From Streptomyces justiciae (lineage in GTDB: Bacteria > Actinomycetota > Actinomycetes > Streptomycetales > Streptomycetaceae), in NCBI RefSeq assembly GCF_015163075.1, contig NZ_JADDXU010000031.1:25466-89465 (forward strand): a DNA stretch of 64,000 nt. The letters are read 5' to 3'. The translations under genes were made by a program, and so were the position numbers. How positions within the stretch are numbered: the stretch's first letter is position 1; every line of letters starts with the position of its first letter. Of this stretch, positions 8,291 through 16,267 are shown piece by piece. The notes below the pieces were generated by a model that saw nothing but the letters and a program-made list of their open reading frames with translations, was not told the DNA's origin and searched no databases.

Positions 8291-8689
8291 CTACCAGACG
8301 TAGGCGAGGACTTCCCCACCCACGCCCTTCTTGCCGGCCTGCTTGTCGGTCAGGAGACCGTGCGACGTGGAGATGATCGCCACGCCGAGGCCACCGAGGA
8401 CCTTGGGCAGGTTGGTGGACTTCGCGTACACCCGGAGACCGGGCTTGGAGATCCGCTTGATGCCCGCGATGGAGCGCTCACGGTTGGGGCCGAACTTCAG
8501 CTCCAGGACGAGGTTCTTGCCGACCTCGGCGTCCTCGACCTTCCAGCCCGTGATGAAGCCCTCCTGCTGGAGGATCTCCGCGATGTGAGACTTGATCTTG
8601 GAAGCGGGCATCGTCACGGAGTCGTGGTATGCCGAGTTCGCGTTCCGCAGACGCGTAAGCATGTCTGCGATCGGATCAGTCATGGTCAT
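8291..8689 (-). CDS. rpsH: 30S ribosomal protein S8
   Basis: S8 is a primary 16S rRNA-binding protein and in many bacteria represses the spc operon. The 132-residue product starts MTMTDPIADMLTRLRNANSA and ends with GLLTDKQAGKKGVGGEVLAYVW. A longer frame upstream adds 15 residues, but an AAGG sits about 10 bp before the ATG at 8689 and the family begins here. A 215-bp gap with a long inverted repeat separates it from rpsN. Confidence 0.97.
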   Translation of the reverse strand: MTMTDPIADMLTRLRNANSAYHDSVTMPASKIKSHIAEILQQEGFITGWKVEDAEVGKNLVLELKFGPNRERSIAGIKRISKPGLRVYAKSTNLPKVLGGLGVAIISTSHGLLTDKQAGKKGVGGEVLAYVW

Positions 8690-8806
8690 GAATTGGCCTT
8701 CGGCCTCTCTCGCCGGGGTTTCCTGATGCGCCATCCCTCTCCCCGATCCGAGACGGGACGGGTGCGGCGCGGTGGACCTACGGCGTAGTAAGTCGTACGG
8801 GCAGTC

Positions 8807-8857
8807 GTCAGACGCCCAACCCTCCCAGCCTAAGCCATGGAGAGGAGGGCGTCTGAC
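8807..8857 (-). promoter_or_regulatory. Long hairpin between rpsN and rpsH
   Basis: GTCAGACGCCC at 8807-8817 is perfectly repeated in inverse as GGGCGTCTGAC at 8847-8857, enclosing about 29 nt that contain further complementary CCTCC/GGAGG runs. It interrupts the spc operon, where gene gaps are otherwise mostly under 40 bp. It could terminate partially, be a processing site, or be a binding site for feedback by S8. No U-tract follows. Confidence 0.55.
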
Positions 8858-8904
8858 ACGCCCATTGCTTACCGAGAGCTTCGGGAATCCCTAAAAAGCG
8901 GGGA

Positions 8905-9090
8905 TTACCAGGAGCTCTTGGTCACGCCCGGCAGCTCGCCACGGTGAGCCATCTCACGAAGGCACACGCGGCACAGGCCGAACTTGCGGTACACGGAGTG
9001 CGGGCGGCCGCAGCGCTGGCAGCGGGTGTACGCACGCACACCGAACTTGGGCTTGCGAGCAGCCTTGGCAATCAGAGCCTTCTTCGCCAT
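8905..9090 (-). CDS. rpsN: 30S ribosomal protein S14, zinc-binding type
   Basis: The 61-residue product was read within a longer frame; the correct ATG is at 9090. It starts MAKKALIAKAARKPKFGVRA. Two CxxC pairs (CQRC and CRVC) form a zinc ribbon, so this is the short type Z S14, the constitutive form in many Gram-positives. It lies 5 bp after rplE, as expected in the spc operon. Streptomyces often keep a second, zinc-independent S14 elsewhere, not seen here. Confidence 0.97.
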   Translation of the reverse strand: MAKKALIAKAARKPKFGVRAYTRCQRCGRPHSVYRKFGLCRVCLREMAHRGELPGVTKSSW

Positions 9091-9095
9091 CTCGC

Positions 9096-9653
9096 TCACG
9101 CCTCCTTGAACGGGAAGCCGAGGTGACGAAGGAGGGCGCGGCCCTCGTCGTCGTTGGTCGCCGTGGTGACCACGGTGATGTCCATGCCCCGGGTACGGTC
9201 GATCTTGTCCTGGTCGATCTCGTGGAACATGACCTGCTCGGTGAGACCGAAGGTGTAGTTGCCACGGCCGTCGAACTGCTTGGGGGACAGACCACGGAAG
9301 TCGCGGATGCGCGGCAGCGCGAGCGACAGGGTGCGGTCCAGGAACTCCCACATGCGGTCGCCACGGAGCGTGACGTGGGCACCGATCGGCTGGCCCTCAC
9401 GCAGCTTGAACTGCGCGATGGACTTGCGGGCCTTGGTGACGGCCGGCTTCTGACCGGTGATCGTGGTGAGGTCGCGGATGGCGCCCTCGATCAGCTTGGA
9501 GTCGCGGGCGGCGTCGCCCACACCCATGTTGACCACGATCTTGACGAGGCCGGGGACCTGCATGACGTTCTCGTACTTGAACTCGTCACGCAGCTTGCCC
9601 GCGATCTCCTCGCGGTACTTCGTCTTGAGACGCGGAGTCGTGGTGGTAGCCAT
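9096..9653 (-). CDS. rplE: 50S ribosomal protein L5
   Basis: L5 binds 5S rRNA and contacts P-site tRNA and S13. The 185-residue product has the family signature VPGLVKIVVNMGVGDAARDS and ends GMDITVVTTATNDDEGRALL plus a short tail. The start overlaps the rplX stop by one base, which implies translational coupling. Confidence 0.98.
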   Translation of the reverse strand: MATTTTPRLKTKYREEIAGKLRDEFKYENVMQVPGLVKIVVNMGVGDAARDSKLIEGAIRDLTTITGQKPAVTKARKSIAQFKLREGQPIGAHVTLRGDRMWEFLDRTLSLALPRIRDFRGLSPKQFDGRGNYTFGLTEQVMFHEIDQDKIDRTRGMDITVVTTATNDDEGRALLRHLGFPFKEA

Positions 9654-9976
9654 CAGATGTCCTCACCCGTCCGCTTGGCAACGCGGATCTTGTTGCCCTC
9701 GTCGTCGAAGCGGTAACCGACACGCGTGACGACCTTGTTGCCGTCCTTCTCAACGACCAGCTGGACGTTGGAGACGTGGATCGGCGCCTCGGTCGTGACG
9801 ATGCCGCCGGCCTGGGAACCGCGAGCGGTCGGGCCGGCCTTGGTGTGCTTCTTGACCCGGTTGACACCCTCGACCAGGACGCGCTCGTCGCGCGGGTAAG
9901 CGGCAATGACCTTGCCCTGCTTGCCCTTGTCCTTACCGGTGATGACCTGGACCAGGTCGCCCTTCTTGATCTTCAT
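9653..9976 (-). CDS. rplX: 50S ribosomal protein L24
   Basis: L24 is an early 50S assembly protein. The 107-residue product begins MKIKKGDLVQVITGKDKGKQ, the KOW motif characteristic of the family, followed by GKVIAAYPRDERVLVEGVN. It lies 2 bp after rplN and overlaps rplE by one base. Confidence 0.98.
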   Translation of the reverse strand: MKIKKGDLVQVITGKDKGKQGKVIAAYPRDERVLVEGVNRVKKHTKAGPTARGSQAGGIVTTEAPIHVSNVQLVVEKDGNKVVTRVGYRFDDEGNKIRVAKRTGEDI

Positions 9977-9978
9977 GC

Positions 9979-10347
9979 TTACAGCACCTCCGGCGCGAGC
10001 GAGATGATCTTCATGAACTTCTTCTCGCGCAGCTCACGGCCGACCGGGCCGAAGATGCGGGTGCCGCGAGGGTCGCCGTCGTTCTTCAGAATGACGGCGG
10101 CGTTCTCGTCGAAGCGGATGTACGAGCCGTCCGGACGGCGGCGCTCCTTGACGGTGCGAACGATGACCGCCTTGACGACGTCACCCTTCTTCACGTTGCC
10201 ACCGGGGATCGCGTCCTTGACGGTGGCGACGATGACGTCACCGATGCCCGCGTAGCGGCGACCGGAGCCACCGAGCACACGGATGCAAAGGATTTCCTTC
10301 GCACCAGTGTTGTCGGCGACGCGCAGTCGCGACTCCTGCTGGATCAC
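9979..10347 (-). CDS. rplN: 50S ribosomal protein L14
   Basis: L14 contributes to bridge B8 with 16S rRNA. The 122-residue product starts MIQQESRLRVADNTGAKEIL, the L14 signature, and ends RELREKKFMKIISLAPEVL. It opens the spc operon here. The 107-bp gap back to rpsQ contains two hairpins that probably end the S10 operon. Confidence 0.98.
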   Translation of the reverse strand: MIQQESRLRVADNTGAKEILCIRVLGGSGRRYAGIGDVIVATVKDAIPGGNVKKGDVVKAVIVRTVKERRRPDGSYIRFDENAAVILKNDGDPRGTRIFGPVGRELREKKFMKIISLAPEVL

Positions 10348-10376
10348 GTCTATCTCCTGTTTGTCTGCCGGTTCCC

Positions 10377-10450
10377 GGCAGGGGCCCTTCTCTTACGAGG
10401 GGAGCCCCTGCCGAGCCTGGCGGAACTGACCTGCGGGGGGTGCCCCGCAG
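10377..10450 (-). terminator. Double hairpin between S10 and spc operons
   Basis: Two inverted repeats lie in tandem after rpsQ. The nearer pairs CTGCGGGG with CCCCGCAG (10431-10450) directly beyond the stop codon, and the second pairs GGCAGGGGC with GCCCCTGCC (10377-10412), with further inner pairing. The second reaches to 30 bp before the rplN start. Together they mark the S10/spc operon boundary. Confidence 0.65.
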
Positions 10451-10454
10451 GAAA

Positions 10455-10742
10455 TTACTTGGCCTTCTCGAGGATCTCGACGACGCGCCAGCGCTTCGTC
10501 GCGGACAGCGGCCGGGTCTCCGCGAGGAGGACACGGTCGCCGACACCCGCGGCGTTCTGCTCGTCGTGCGCCTTGAGCTTGTTCGTACGGCGGATGACCT
10601 TGCCGTACAGCGCGTGCTTCACGCGGTCCTCGACGGCGACGACGACGGTCTTGTCCATCTTGTCGCTGACGACGAGACCCTCACGGGTCTTGCGGAAGCC
10701 ACGGGCCTCAGTGGTGTTCTCAGTCACGTTGTTCTCGCTCAT
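10455..10742 (-). CDS. rpsQ: 30S ribosomal protein S17
   Basis: S17 is a primary 16S rRNA-binding protein with an OB fold. The 95-residue product has the family core REGLVVSDKMDKTVVVAVED and ends GDRVLLAETRPLSATKRWRV plus a short helix. Its N-terminal extension (MSENNVTENTTEARGFRK) is normal in Streptomyces. The start overlaps the rpmC stop. Confidence 0.98.
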   Translation of the reverse strand: MSENNVTENTTEARGFRKTREGLVVSDKMDKTVVVAVEDRVKHALYGKVIRRTNKLKAHDEQNAAGVGDRVLLAETRPLSATKRWRVVEILEKAK

Positions 10743-10966
10743 CAGGCGTTCTCCACCGTTTCGATGCCCAGCTCACGCTCGCGCATCAGGGTGTAGATCC
10801 GCGCGATGTCCTTGCGGACCGCCTTCAGACGGCCATGGTTCTCGAGCTGGCCCGTCGCCGCCTGGAAGCGGAGGTTGAACAGCTCTTCCTTGGCCTCGCG
10901 GAGCTTGTTCAGCAGCTCCTCGTTGCCCAGCTCGCGCAGCTCGGACGCCTTGGTACCGGCCGACAT
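10742..10966 (-). CDS. rpmC: 50S ribosomal protein L29
   Basis: L29 lies at the polypeptide exit tunnel. The 74-residue product starts MSAGTKASELRELGNEELLN and is mostly two helices. A GTG precedes the ATG by one codon, but an AGGTGA lies 6 nt before the ATG and 3 nt before the GTG, so ATG at 10966 is preferred. The ATG overlaps the rplP stop in a TGATG arrangement. Confidence 0.97.
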   Translation of the reverse strand: MSAGTKASELRELGNEELLNKLREAKEELFNLRFQAATGQLENHGRLKAVRKDIARIYTLMRERELGIETVENA

Positions 10967-11385
10967 CACGCTTCACCTGCCTCGCGCTTGACGATCCGGC
11001 ACTTCATCGGCAGCTTGTGGGCCGCACGGGTCAGCGCCTCACGGGCGATCTTCTCGTTGGGGTACGACAGCTCGAACATCACGCGTCCGGGCTTGACGTT
11101 GGCGATCCACCACTCCGGCGAACCCTTACCGGAACCCATGCGGGTCTCGGCAGGCTTCTTGGTGAGGGGACGGTCCGGGTAGATGTTGATCCAGACCTTG
11201 CCACCACGCTTGATGTGACGCGTCATGGCGATACGAGCGGCCTCGATCTGGCGGTTCGTCACATACGCCGGGGTGAGCGCCTGGATGCCGTACTCGCCGA
11301 ACGCAACCTGCGTGCCGCCCTTGGCAGCGCCGGAGCGCTTCGGGTGGTGCTGCTTGCGGTGCTTGACCCTACGGGGGATCAGCAT
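10966..11385 (-). CDS. rplP: 50S ribosomal protein L16
   Basis: L16 organises the A-site and tRNA-binding region of the 50S subunit. The 139-residue product starts MLIPRRVKHRKQHHPKRSGA and contains GKVWINIYPDRPLTKKPAET and MGSGKGSPEWWIANVKPGRV, both diagnostic. It follows rpsC by 5 bp and couples to rpmC. Confidence 0.98.
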   Translation of the reverse strand: MLIPRRVKHRKQHHPKRSGAAKGGTQVAFGEYGIQALTPAYVTNRQIEAARIAMTRHIKRGGKVWINIYPDRPLTKKPAETRMGSGKGSPEWWIANVKPGRVMFELSYPNEKIAREALTRAAHKLPMKCRIVKREAGEA

Positions 11386-11390
11386 GTCGG

Positions 11391-12212
11391 TCAGGCCTCC
11401 GTTCCGGTGCTCTCAGCCGGAGCGGCGGCGGGAGCCTCGGCCTTGGGGGCCTCGGCGCCGGCAGCCTGCTGCGGCTTGCGACCGCGCCGCTCGCCACCAC
11501 GGCCACCACGGGCCGGGCGGTCGGCACCACCACGGGCCGGGCGGTTACCCGCACGGGCCGCAGCGTTCTCGGCGCGGACCTCGGCGATGTTCTTGACGTC
11601 GCCCTTGTAGATCCAGACCTTCACACCGATGCGGCCGAAGGTCGTCTTGGCCTCGAAGAAGCCGTAGTCCACGTTCGCGCGGAGCGTGTGCAGGGGCACA
11701 CGGCCCTCGCGGTAGAACTCCGAGCGGGACATCTCGGCGCCACCGAGGCGGCCACCGCACTGGATCTTGATGCCCTTGGCGCCGGCCTTCATCGCCGACT
11801 GCATGCTCTTACGCATGGCGCGGCGGAAGGAGACGCGGGAGGAGAGCTGCTCGGCAACGGCCTGGGCAACCAGCTGAGCGTCGGTCTCGGGGTTCTTGAC
11901 CTCGAGGATGTTCAGCTGGACCTGCTTGCCCGTGAGCTTCTCGAGGTCACCGCGGATGCGGTCGGCCTCGGCGCCACGGCGGCCGATGACGATGCCCGGA
12001 CGAGCGGTGTGGATGTCCACCCGCACGCGGTCACGGGTGCGCTCGATCTCCACCTTCGAGATGCCGGCGCGCTCCATGCCGGACGTCATCATCCGACGGA
12101 TGGCGACGTCTTCCTTGACGTAGTCCTTGTACAGCTTGTCGGCGTACCACCGGGACTTGAAGTCCGTGGTGACACCGAGCCGGAACCCATGCGGGTTAAC
12201 CTTCTGGCCCAT
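11391..12212 (-). CDS. rpsC: 30S ribosomal protein S3
   Basis: S3 forms part of the mRNA entry pore. The 273-residue product starts MGQKVNPHGFRLGVTTDFKS, has a type II KH domain with VIGRRGAEADRIRGDLEKL near residue 75, and the C-terminal S3 domain (GRLGGAEMSRSEFYREGRVP). A 50-residue Ala/Arg/Gly-rich extension closes it, longer than in E. coli but usual in Streptomyces. It overlaps rplV by one base. Confidence 0.98.
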   Translation of the reverse strand: MGQKVNPHGFRLGVTTDFKSRWYADKLYKDYVKEDVAIRRMMTSGMERAGISKVEIERTRDRVRVDIHTARPGIVIGRRGAEADRIRGDLEKLTGKQVQLNILEVKNPETDAQLVAQAVAEQLSSRVSFRRAMRKSMQSAMKAGAKGIKIQCGGRLGGAEMSRSEFYREGRVPLHTLRANVDYGFFEAKTTFGRIGVKVWIYKGDVKNIAEVRAENAAARAGNRPARGGADRPARGGRGGERRGRKPQQAAGAEAPKAEAPAAAPAESTGTEA

Positions 12213-12559
12213 TACCGGGTTCCTTCCTTGCTGCTGACGACCACGGTGATGTGGCTGGTCCGCTTGCGGATCCGGTAGGCACGGCCCTGGGCGCGCGGAC
12301 GGAACCGCTTCAGGGTCGGACCCTCGTCGACGTACGCCTCGGAGATGAAGAGGCTGTCGGCGTCGGTGTGGTCGTAGTTGTGCGCGGCGTTGGCGATGGC
12401 GCTGTCGAGCACCTTGCCGACCGGCACTGAGGCTGCCTGCGGAGCGAATCGCAGAACAGCCTGAGCCTCCGTGGCATCCATGCCACGGATCAGGTCCACC
12501 ACGCGGCGGGCCTTCATGGGCGTGACGCGGATGTACCGCGCCTGGGCCCTGGCTTCCAT
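12212..12559 (-). CDS. rplV: 50S ribosomal protein L22
   Basis: L22 lines the exit tunnel; its hairpin loop is a macrolide-resistance hot spot. The 115-residue product starts MEARAQARYIRVTPMKARRV and has the loop region LKRFRPRAQGRAYRIRKRTS intact. The gap to rpsS is 44 bp. Confidence 0.98.
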   Translation of the reverse strand: MEARAQARYIRVTPMKARRVVDLIRGMDATEAQAVLRFAPQAASVPVGKVLDSAIANAAHNYDHTDADSLFISEAYVDEGPTLKRFRPRAQGRAYRIRKRTSHITVVVSSKEGTR

Positions 12560-12603
12560 GGTTGTCCCTCTCAGTTACTTACGTGTCTGAATGCGATCCG
12601 CTA

Positions 12604-12885
12604 CTAGCGGCGCTTCGACTTCCGGTCTTCCTTGACGTGACCCCGGAAGGTGCGCGTCGGCGAGAACTCGCCGAGCTTGTGGCCGACCATCGACTCGGTG
12701 ACGAACACCGGGATGTGGGTCTTGCCGTTGTGCACCGCGAGCGTGTGGCCGAGCATGGCCGGCACGATCATGGAGCGACGGGACCAGGTCTTGATGACGT
12801 TCTTGGTGCCGGCTTCGTTCTGGGCGTCCACCTTCTTGATCAGGTGGTCGTCGACGAAGGGCCCCTTCTTGAGACTGCGCGGCAT
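12604..12885 (-). CDS. rpsS: 30S ribosomal protein S19
   Basis: S19 is a 30S head protein that forms a complex with S13. The 93-residue product starts MPRSLKKGPFVDDHLIKKVD and ends PTRTFRGHVKEDRKSKRR. A longer frame starting further upstream has no family similarity. It lies 12 bp after rplB. Confidence 0.98.
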   Translation of the reverse strand: MPRSLKKGPFVDDHLIKKVDAQNEAGTKNVIKTWSRRSMIVPAMLGHTLAVHNGKTHIPVFVTESMVGHKLGEFSPTRTFRGHVKEDRKSKRR

Positions 12886-12897
12886 CTAAACCCGCTC

Positions 12898-13734
12898 CTA
12901 GCGCTTCTTGTTCGTCTTGCGGCGGCGGACGATGTACTTGTTCGAAGCCTTCTTCGGCGAACGAGTACGACCCTCCTTCTGACCCCACGGGGAGACCGGG
13001 TGGCGACCACCGGAGGTCTTGCCCTCACCACCACCGTGCGGGTGGTCGACCGGGTTCATCGCGACACCACGGACGGTCGGGCGAACGCCCAGCCAGCGCT
13101 TGCGGCCGGCCTTACCCCAGTTGATGTTGCTCTGCTCGGCGTTGCCGACCTCGCCGACGGTGGCGCGGCAGCGCACGTCGACCAGGCGGATCTCACCGGA
13201 AGGCATGCGGAGGTGAGCCATCTGGCCCTCCTTCGCGAGCAGCTGCACGGAGGCACCGGCGGAGCGGGCGAACTTGGCGCCGCCACCGGGACGGAGCTCG
13301 ATCGCGTGGATCGTGGTACCGACCGGGATGTTGCGGAGCGCCAGGTTGTTGCCCGGCTTGATGTCGGCCCCGGGACCGTTCTCGACGCGGTCACCCTGCT
13401 GCAGGTTGCGCGGGGCGAGGATGTAGCGCTTCTCGCCGTCGGCGTAGTGCAGCAGCGCGATGCGCGCGGTGCGGTTGGGGTCGTACTCGATGTGCGCGAC
13501 CTTCGCCGGCACGCCGTCCTTGTCGTGACGACGGAAGTCGATCACTCGGTAGGCGCGCTTGTGTCCGCCACCCTGGTGGCGAACGGTCACACGACCGGCG
13601 TTGTTACGGCCGCCCTTGCTGTGCAGCGGGCGGACCAGCGACTTCTCCGGCGTGGACCGCGTGACCTCGACGAAGTCGGCGACGCTGGAACCACGACGGC
13701 CCGGCGTAGTCGGCTTGTACTTGCGGATTCCCAT
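12898..13734 (-). CDS. rplB: 50S ribosomal protein L2
   Basis: L2 is required for subunit association and peptidyl transfer. The 278-residue product starts MGIRKYKPTTPGRRGSSVAD, has the OB and SH3-like domains, and carries the conserved VAMNPVDHPHGGGEGKTSGG, which includes the histidine linked to peptidyl-transferase function. It is 40 bp downstream of rplW. Confidence 0.98.
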   Translation of the reverse strand: MGIRKYKPTTPGRRGSSVADFVEVTRSTPEKSLVRPLHSKGGRNNAGRVTVRHQGGGHKRAYRVIDFRRHDKDGVPAKVAHIEYDPNRTARIALLHYADGEKRYILAPRNLQQGDRVENGPGADIKPGNNLALRNIPVGTTIHAIELRPGGGAKFARSAGASVQLLAKEGQMAHLRMPSGEIRLVDVRCRATVGEVGNAEQSNINWGKAGRKRWLGVRPTVRGVAMNPVDHPHGGGEGKTSGGRHPVSPWGQKEGRTRSPKKASNKYIVRRRKTNKKR

Positions 13735-13774
13735 TTCTCAGTCCTCGTCCGATATCGGACGATCCGGACCGCCC

Positions 13775-14194
13775 TTAGGCGGTCGGACCGCCGAAGATGT
13801 CGATACGGTCGCCCTCGGCGAGGGTCACGATCGCGCGCTTGGTGGCCGCACGCTGGCCGAAGCCGGTGCGGGTCCGCTTGCGCTTGCCCTGACGGTTGAT
13901 CGTGTTGACCCCGGTGACCTTGACCGAGAAGACCGCCTGGACGGCCTGCTTGATCTGGGTCTTGTTGGCGTTCGGGTCGACGATGAACGTGTACTTGTTC
14001 TCGTCCAGGAGCGCGTAGCTCTTCTCCGACACGACCGGCTTCAGCAGCACGTCACGGGGGTCCGTGTACGCCTTGCTGGGCGCGGTGATGACGGTGTTCT
14101 TGCCCTCGGCGGCGTGGCGGCGGGCCTTGGCGACGCGCGCGGCCTTGGCCTTCTTCGCGGCCTTGGAGGCAATCGCGGGGTGACGGATGGCCAT
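13775..14194 (-). CDS. rplW: 50S ribosomal protein L23
   Basis: L23 lies at the exit tunnel and docks trigger factor and SRP. The 139-residue product has a basic Ala/Lys-rich N-terminal extension of about 40 residues, then the L23 fold beginning DPRDVLLKPVVSEKSYALLD and ending TKRAIVTLAEGDRIDIFGG. The extension is longer than in E. coli and is seen in other Streptomyces. It overlaps rplD by one base. Confidence 0.97.
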   Translation of the reverse strand: MAIRHPAIASKAAKKAKAARVAKARRHAAEGKNTVITAPSKAYTDPRDVLLKPVVSEKSYALLDENKYTFIVDPNANKTQIKQAVQAVFSVKVTGVNTINRQGKRKRTRTGFGQRAATKRAIVTLAEGDRIDIFGGPTA

Positions 14195-14850
14195 CAGACC
14201 TCAGTCCCTTCGGTGTCGTTGGCCTTCGGGCCGGCGACGAAGGACTCGAGAGCGGCCTGGGTGAAGACCACGTCGTCCGAGACGATCACGTCGTACGTGT
14301 TCAGCTGGCCCGGCTCCAGGATGTGCACCTGGGGCAGGTTGCGGGCGGACAGCCACGCGGCCTCGTCGGCGCGGTCGACGACCAGGAGCAGGTTCTTGCG
14401 CTCCGAGATCTTGCCGAACAGCGTCTTGGCGGCCTTGGTGGAGGGGGTCTCGCCCTCGATCACGCCGGTGACGACGTGGATGCGGTTGTTGCGGGCCCGG
14501 TCGGTGAGGGCGTGACGCAGCGCGGCAGCCTTCATCTTCTTCGGGGTCCGCTGCGAGTAGTCACGCGGCACGGGACCGTGCACGACGCCACCACCGGCGA
14601 ACTGAGGGGCGCGGGTAGAGCCCTGGCGCGCACGGCCGGTGCCCTTCTGACGGTAAGGCTTCTTACCGCCACCACGAACCTCGCCGCGGGTCTTGGTCTT
14701 GTGGGTGCCCTGGCGGGCAGCCGCGTTCTGCGCAACGACGACCTGGTGGATCAGCGGGATGCTGACCTTCTCCACGCCGAAGATCTCCGCGGGGAGTTCG
14801 ACGCTACCGGTCTTCTCGCCGGCAGGCGAAAGGATGTCAACAGTGCTCAT
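14194..14850 (-). CDS. rplD: 50S ribosomal protein L4
   Basis: L4 lines the exit tunnel and in gammaproteobacteria also represses its own operon. The 218-residue product starts MSTVDILSPAGEKTGSVELP and has the internal loop signature KKPYRQKGTGRARQGSTRAP. It lies 8 bp after rplC. I see no recognisable E. coli-type S10 leader, so autoregulation by L4 cannot be assumed. Confidence 0.98.
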   Translation of the reverse strand: MSTVDILSPAGEKTGSVELPAEIFGVEKVSIPLIHQVVVAQNAAARQGTHKTKTRGEVRGGGKKPYRQKGTGRARQGSTRAPQFAGGGVVHGPVPRDYSQRTPKKMKAAALRHALTDRARNNRIHVVTGVIEGETPSTKAAKTLFGKISERKNLLLVVDRADEAAWLSARNLPQVHILEPGQLNTYDVIVSDDVVFTQAALESFVAGPKANDTEGTEV

Positions 14851-14858
14851 CGGTTACC

Positions 14859-15503
14859 TCAGGCCCCCTTGGCCGCGGTGCGGACCAGGACGAGGCCGCC
14901 GTTCGGACCGGGAACCGCGCCCTTGATGAGCAGCAGACCCTTCTCCGCGTCAACGGCGTGGACGGTCAGGTTCTGGGTGGTGACCCGCTCGTTGCCCATG
15001 CGACCCGCCATGCGGAGGCCCTTGAACACACGGCCCGGGGTGGCGCAGCCACCGATGGAGCCGGGAGAGCGGTGCTTGCGCTGGGTGCCGTGTCCGGCGC
15101 CGAGGCCCTTGAAGTTGTGACGCTTCATGACACCGGCGAAGCCCTTGCCCTTGCTCTTGCCGGTCACGTCGACCTTCACGCCGGCCTCGAACACCTCAGC
15201 GGTGATCTCCTGGCCCAGCGTGTACTCGGAGGCGTCCGCGGTGCGGATCTCGACGAGGTGGCGACGGGGGGTGACGTCGGCCTTGGCGAAGTGGCCCTTG
15301 AGGGGCTTGTTCACCTTGCGCGGGTCGATCTCGCCGAAGGCGATCTGGACCGACTCGTAGCCGTCGGCGTCGTTCGTACGGACCTGGGTGACGACGTTCG
15401 GGCCGGCCTTGACGACGGTGACCGGAACAACACGGTTGTTCTCGTCCCACACCTGCGTCATGCCGAGCTTCTCGCCCAGGATGCCCTTGATCTGCTTAGC
15501 CAT
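14859..15503 (-). CDS. rplC: 50S ribosomal protein L3
   Basis: L3 initiates 50S assembly and reaches towards the peptidyl-transferase centre. The 214-residue product starts MAKQIKGILGEKLGMTQVWD and contains FAGVMKRHNFKGLGAGHGTQ with the conserved glutamine that is methylated in some bacteria. It follows rpsJ by 17 bp. Confidence 0.98.
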   Translation of the reverse strand: MAKQIKGILGEKLGMTQVWDENNRVVPVTVVKAGPNVVTQVRTNDADGYESVQIAFGEIDPRKVNKPLKGHFAKADVTPRRHLVEIRTADASEYTLGQEITAEVFEAGVKVDVTGKSKGKGFAGVMKRHNFKGLGAGHGTQRKHRSPGSIGGCATPGRVFKGLRMAGRMGNERVTTQNLTVHAVDAEKGLLLIKGAVPGPNGGLVLVRTAAKGA

Positions 15504-15520
15504 TCTCAGCTCACCGACCC

Positions 15521-15829
15521 TCAGAGCTTGATCTCGATGTCGACACCGGCCGGGAGGTCGAGTCGCATCAGAGAGTCAACGGTCTTGGGGGTGGGGTCGA
15601 GAATGTCGATCAGGCGCTTGTGCGTGCGCATCTCGAAGTGCTCGCGCGAGTCCTTGTACTTGTGCGGCGACTTGATGACGCAGTACACGTTCTTCTCAGT
15701 GGGCAGCGGCACCGGGCCCGCGACCGACGCACCAGTGCGGGTCACCGTCTCGACGATCTTCTTCGCCGAGGAGTCGATGACCTCGTGGTCGTAGGCCTTG
15801 AGCCGGATGCGGATCTTCTGTCCCGCCAT
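15521..15829 (-). CDS. rpsJ: 30S ribosomal protein S10
   Basis: S10 is a 30S head protein and, with NusB, part of antitermination complexes. The 102-residue product starts MAGQKIRIRLKAYDHEVIDS and contains VAGPVPLPTEKNVYCVIKSP. It is the first gene of the S10 operon, with a leader of about 340 nt if the promoter at 16177-16204 is used. Confidence 0.98.
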   Translation of the reverse strand: MAGQKIRIRLKAYDHEVIDSSAKKIVETVTRTGASVAGPVPLPTEKNVYCVIKSPHKYKDSREHFEMRTHKRLIDILDPTPKTVDSLMRLDLPAGVDIEIKL

Positions 15830-15890
15830 GGCTACTCAGTAGTCCTTTGTCTCGTAACGCTCTGGAACCCGGTGTTCCTGACCCTCGCTC

Positions 15891-15914
15891 CGACCCACGC
15901 GGTCGGGCGTGTCG
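15891..15914 (-). promoter_or_regulatory. Leader motif shared with the rpsL leader
   Basis: The 24 bp starting CGACCCACGCGGTCGGG and ending GTGTCG occur 62 bp before rpsJ, and again, with one base different, 52 bp before rpsL (29925-29948). The core CCGACC and GGTCGG can form a 6-bp stem with a 5-nt loop. Sharing by two distant ribosomal operons suggests a common leader-level control or antitermination element, not a chance match. Function is inferred. Confidence 0.6.
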
Positions 15915-16176
15915 CGCTTTCGCTGACACAGATGTCCCTTGTTCGAACATCCCTTGCCTGAGAAAGAGAATCACCGGGTGCCTGGCCGGTGCCGCACCTT
16001 GCTTCCCGAAAGATTCCCGTACGTCCGCCCCAGCGCTGCCGTGTGGCAGTTAGGGCGACGAGTACTGTGGGACTCGCTTCCGGTCCTCCCGGCGGGAGGC
16101 GCGCAGCATCAACACTCGACCGAGCAACTCCGACAGTCTGCCATATGGGGCGGGGGCTCCGCCAATCGAGCCGGAG
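15915..16176 (-). other. S10 operon leader, non-coding
   Basis: This is the rest of the 438-bp gene-free stretch between rpsJ and the immunity-like gene. I see no credible reading frame on either strand. If the promoter at 16177-16204 is active, this stretch is the 5' part of the S10 transcript. It has C/T-rich runs and short inverted repeats but no structure I can name. Confidence 0.4.
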
Positions 16177-16204
16177 AGAATACCCCGGGAGTGACGCAGG
16201 TCAA
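16177..16204 (-). promoter_or_regulatory. Candidate S10 operon promoter
   Basis: On the minus strand TTGACC is followed 16 nt later by TATTCT, a good match to the principal-sigma promoter pattern of Streptomyces. It lies 64 bp beyond the stop of the immunity-like gene and points to rpsJ. Transcription would start near 16170. Confidence 0.5.
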
Positions 16205-16267
16205 ACAAGGGTGCTCACCGCGAGCGGCCACACAGGACCGGAAACAGCCCAGTGGACCGTGCTGCCG

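Noticed and set aside
6818..8788. A 656-residue plus-strand frame across rpsE-rpsH.
   Set aside because: It spans four ribosomal genes in antisense and has the compositional look of a shadow frame.
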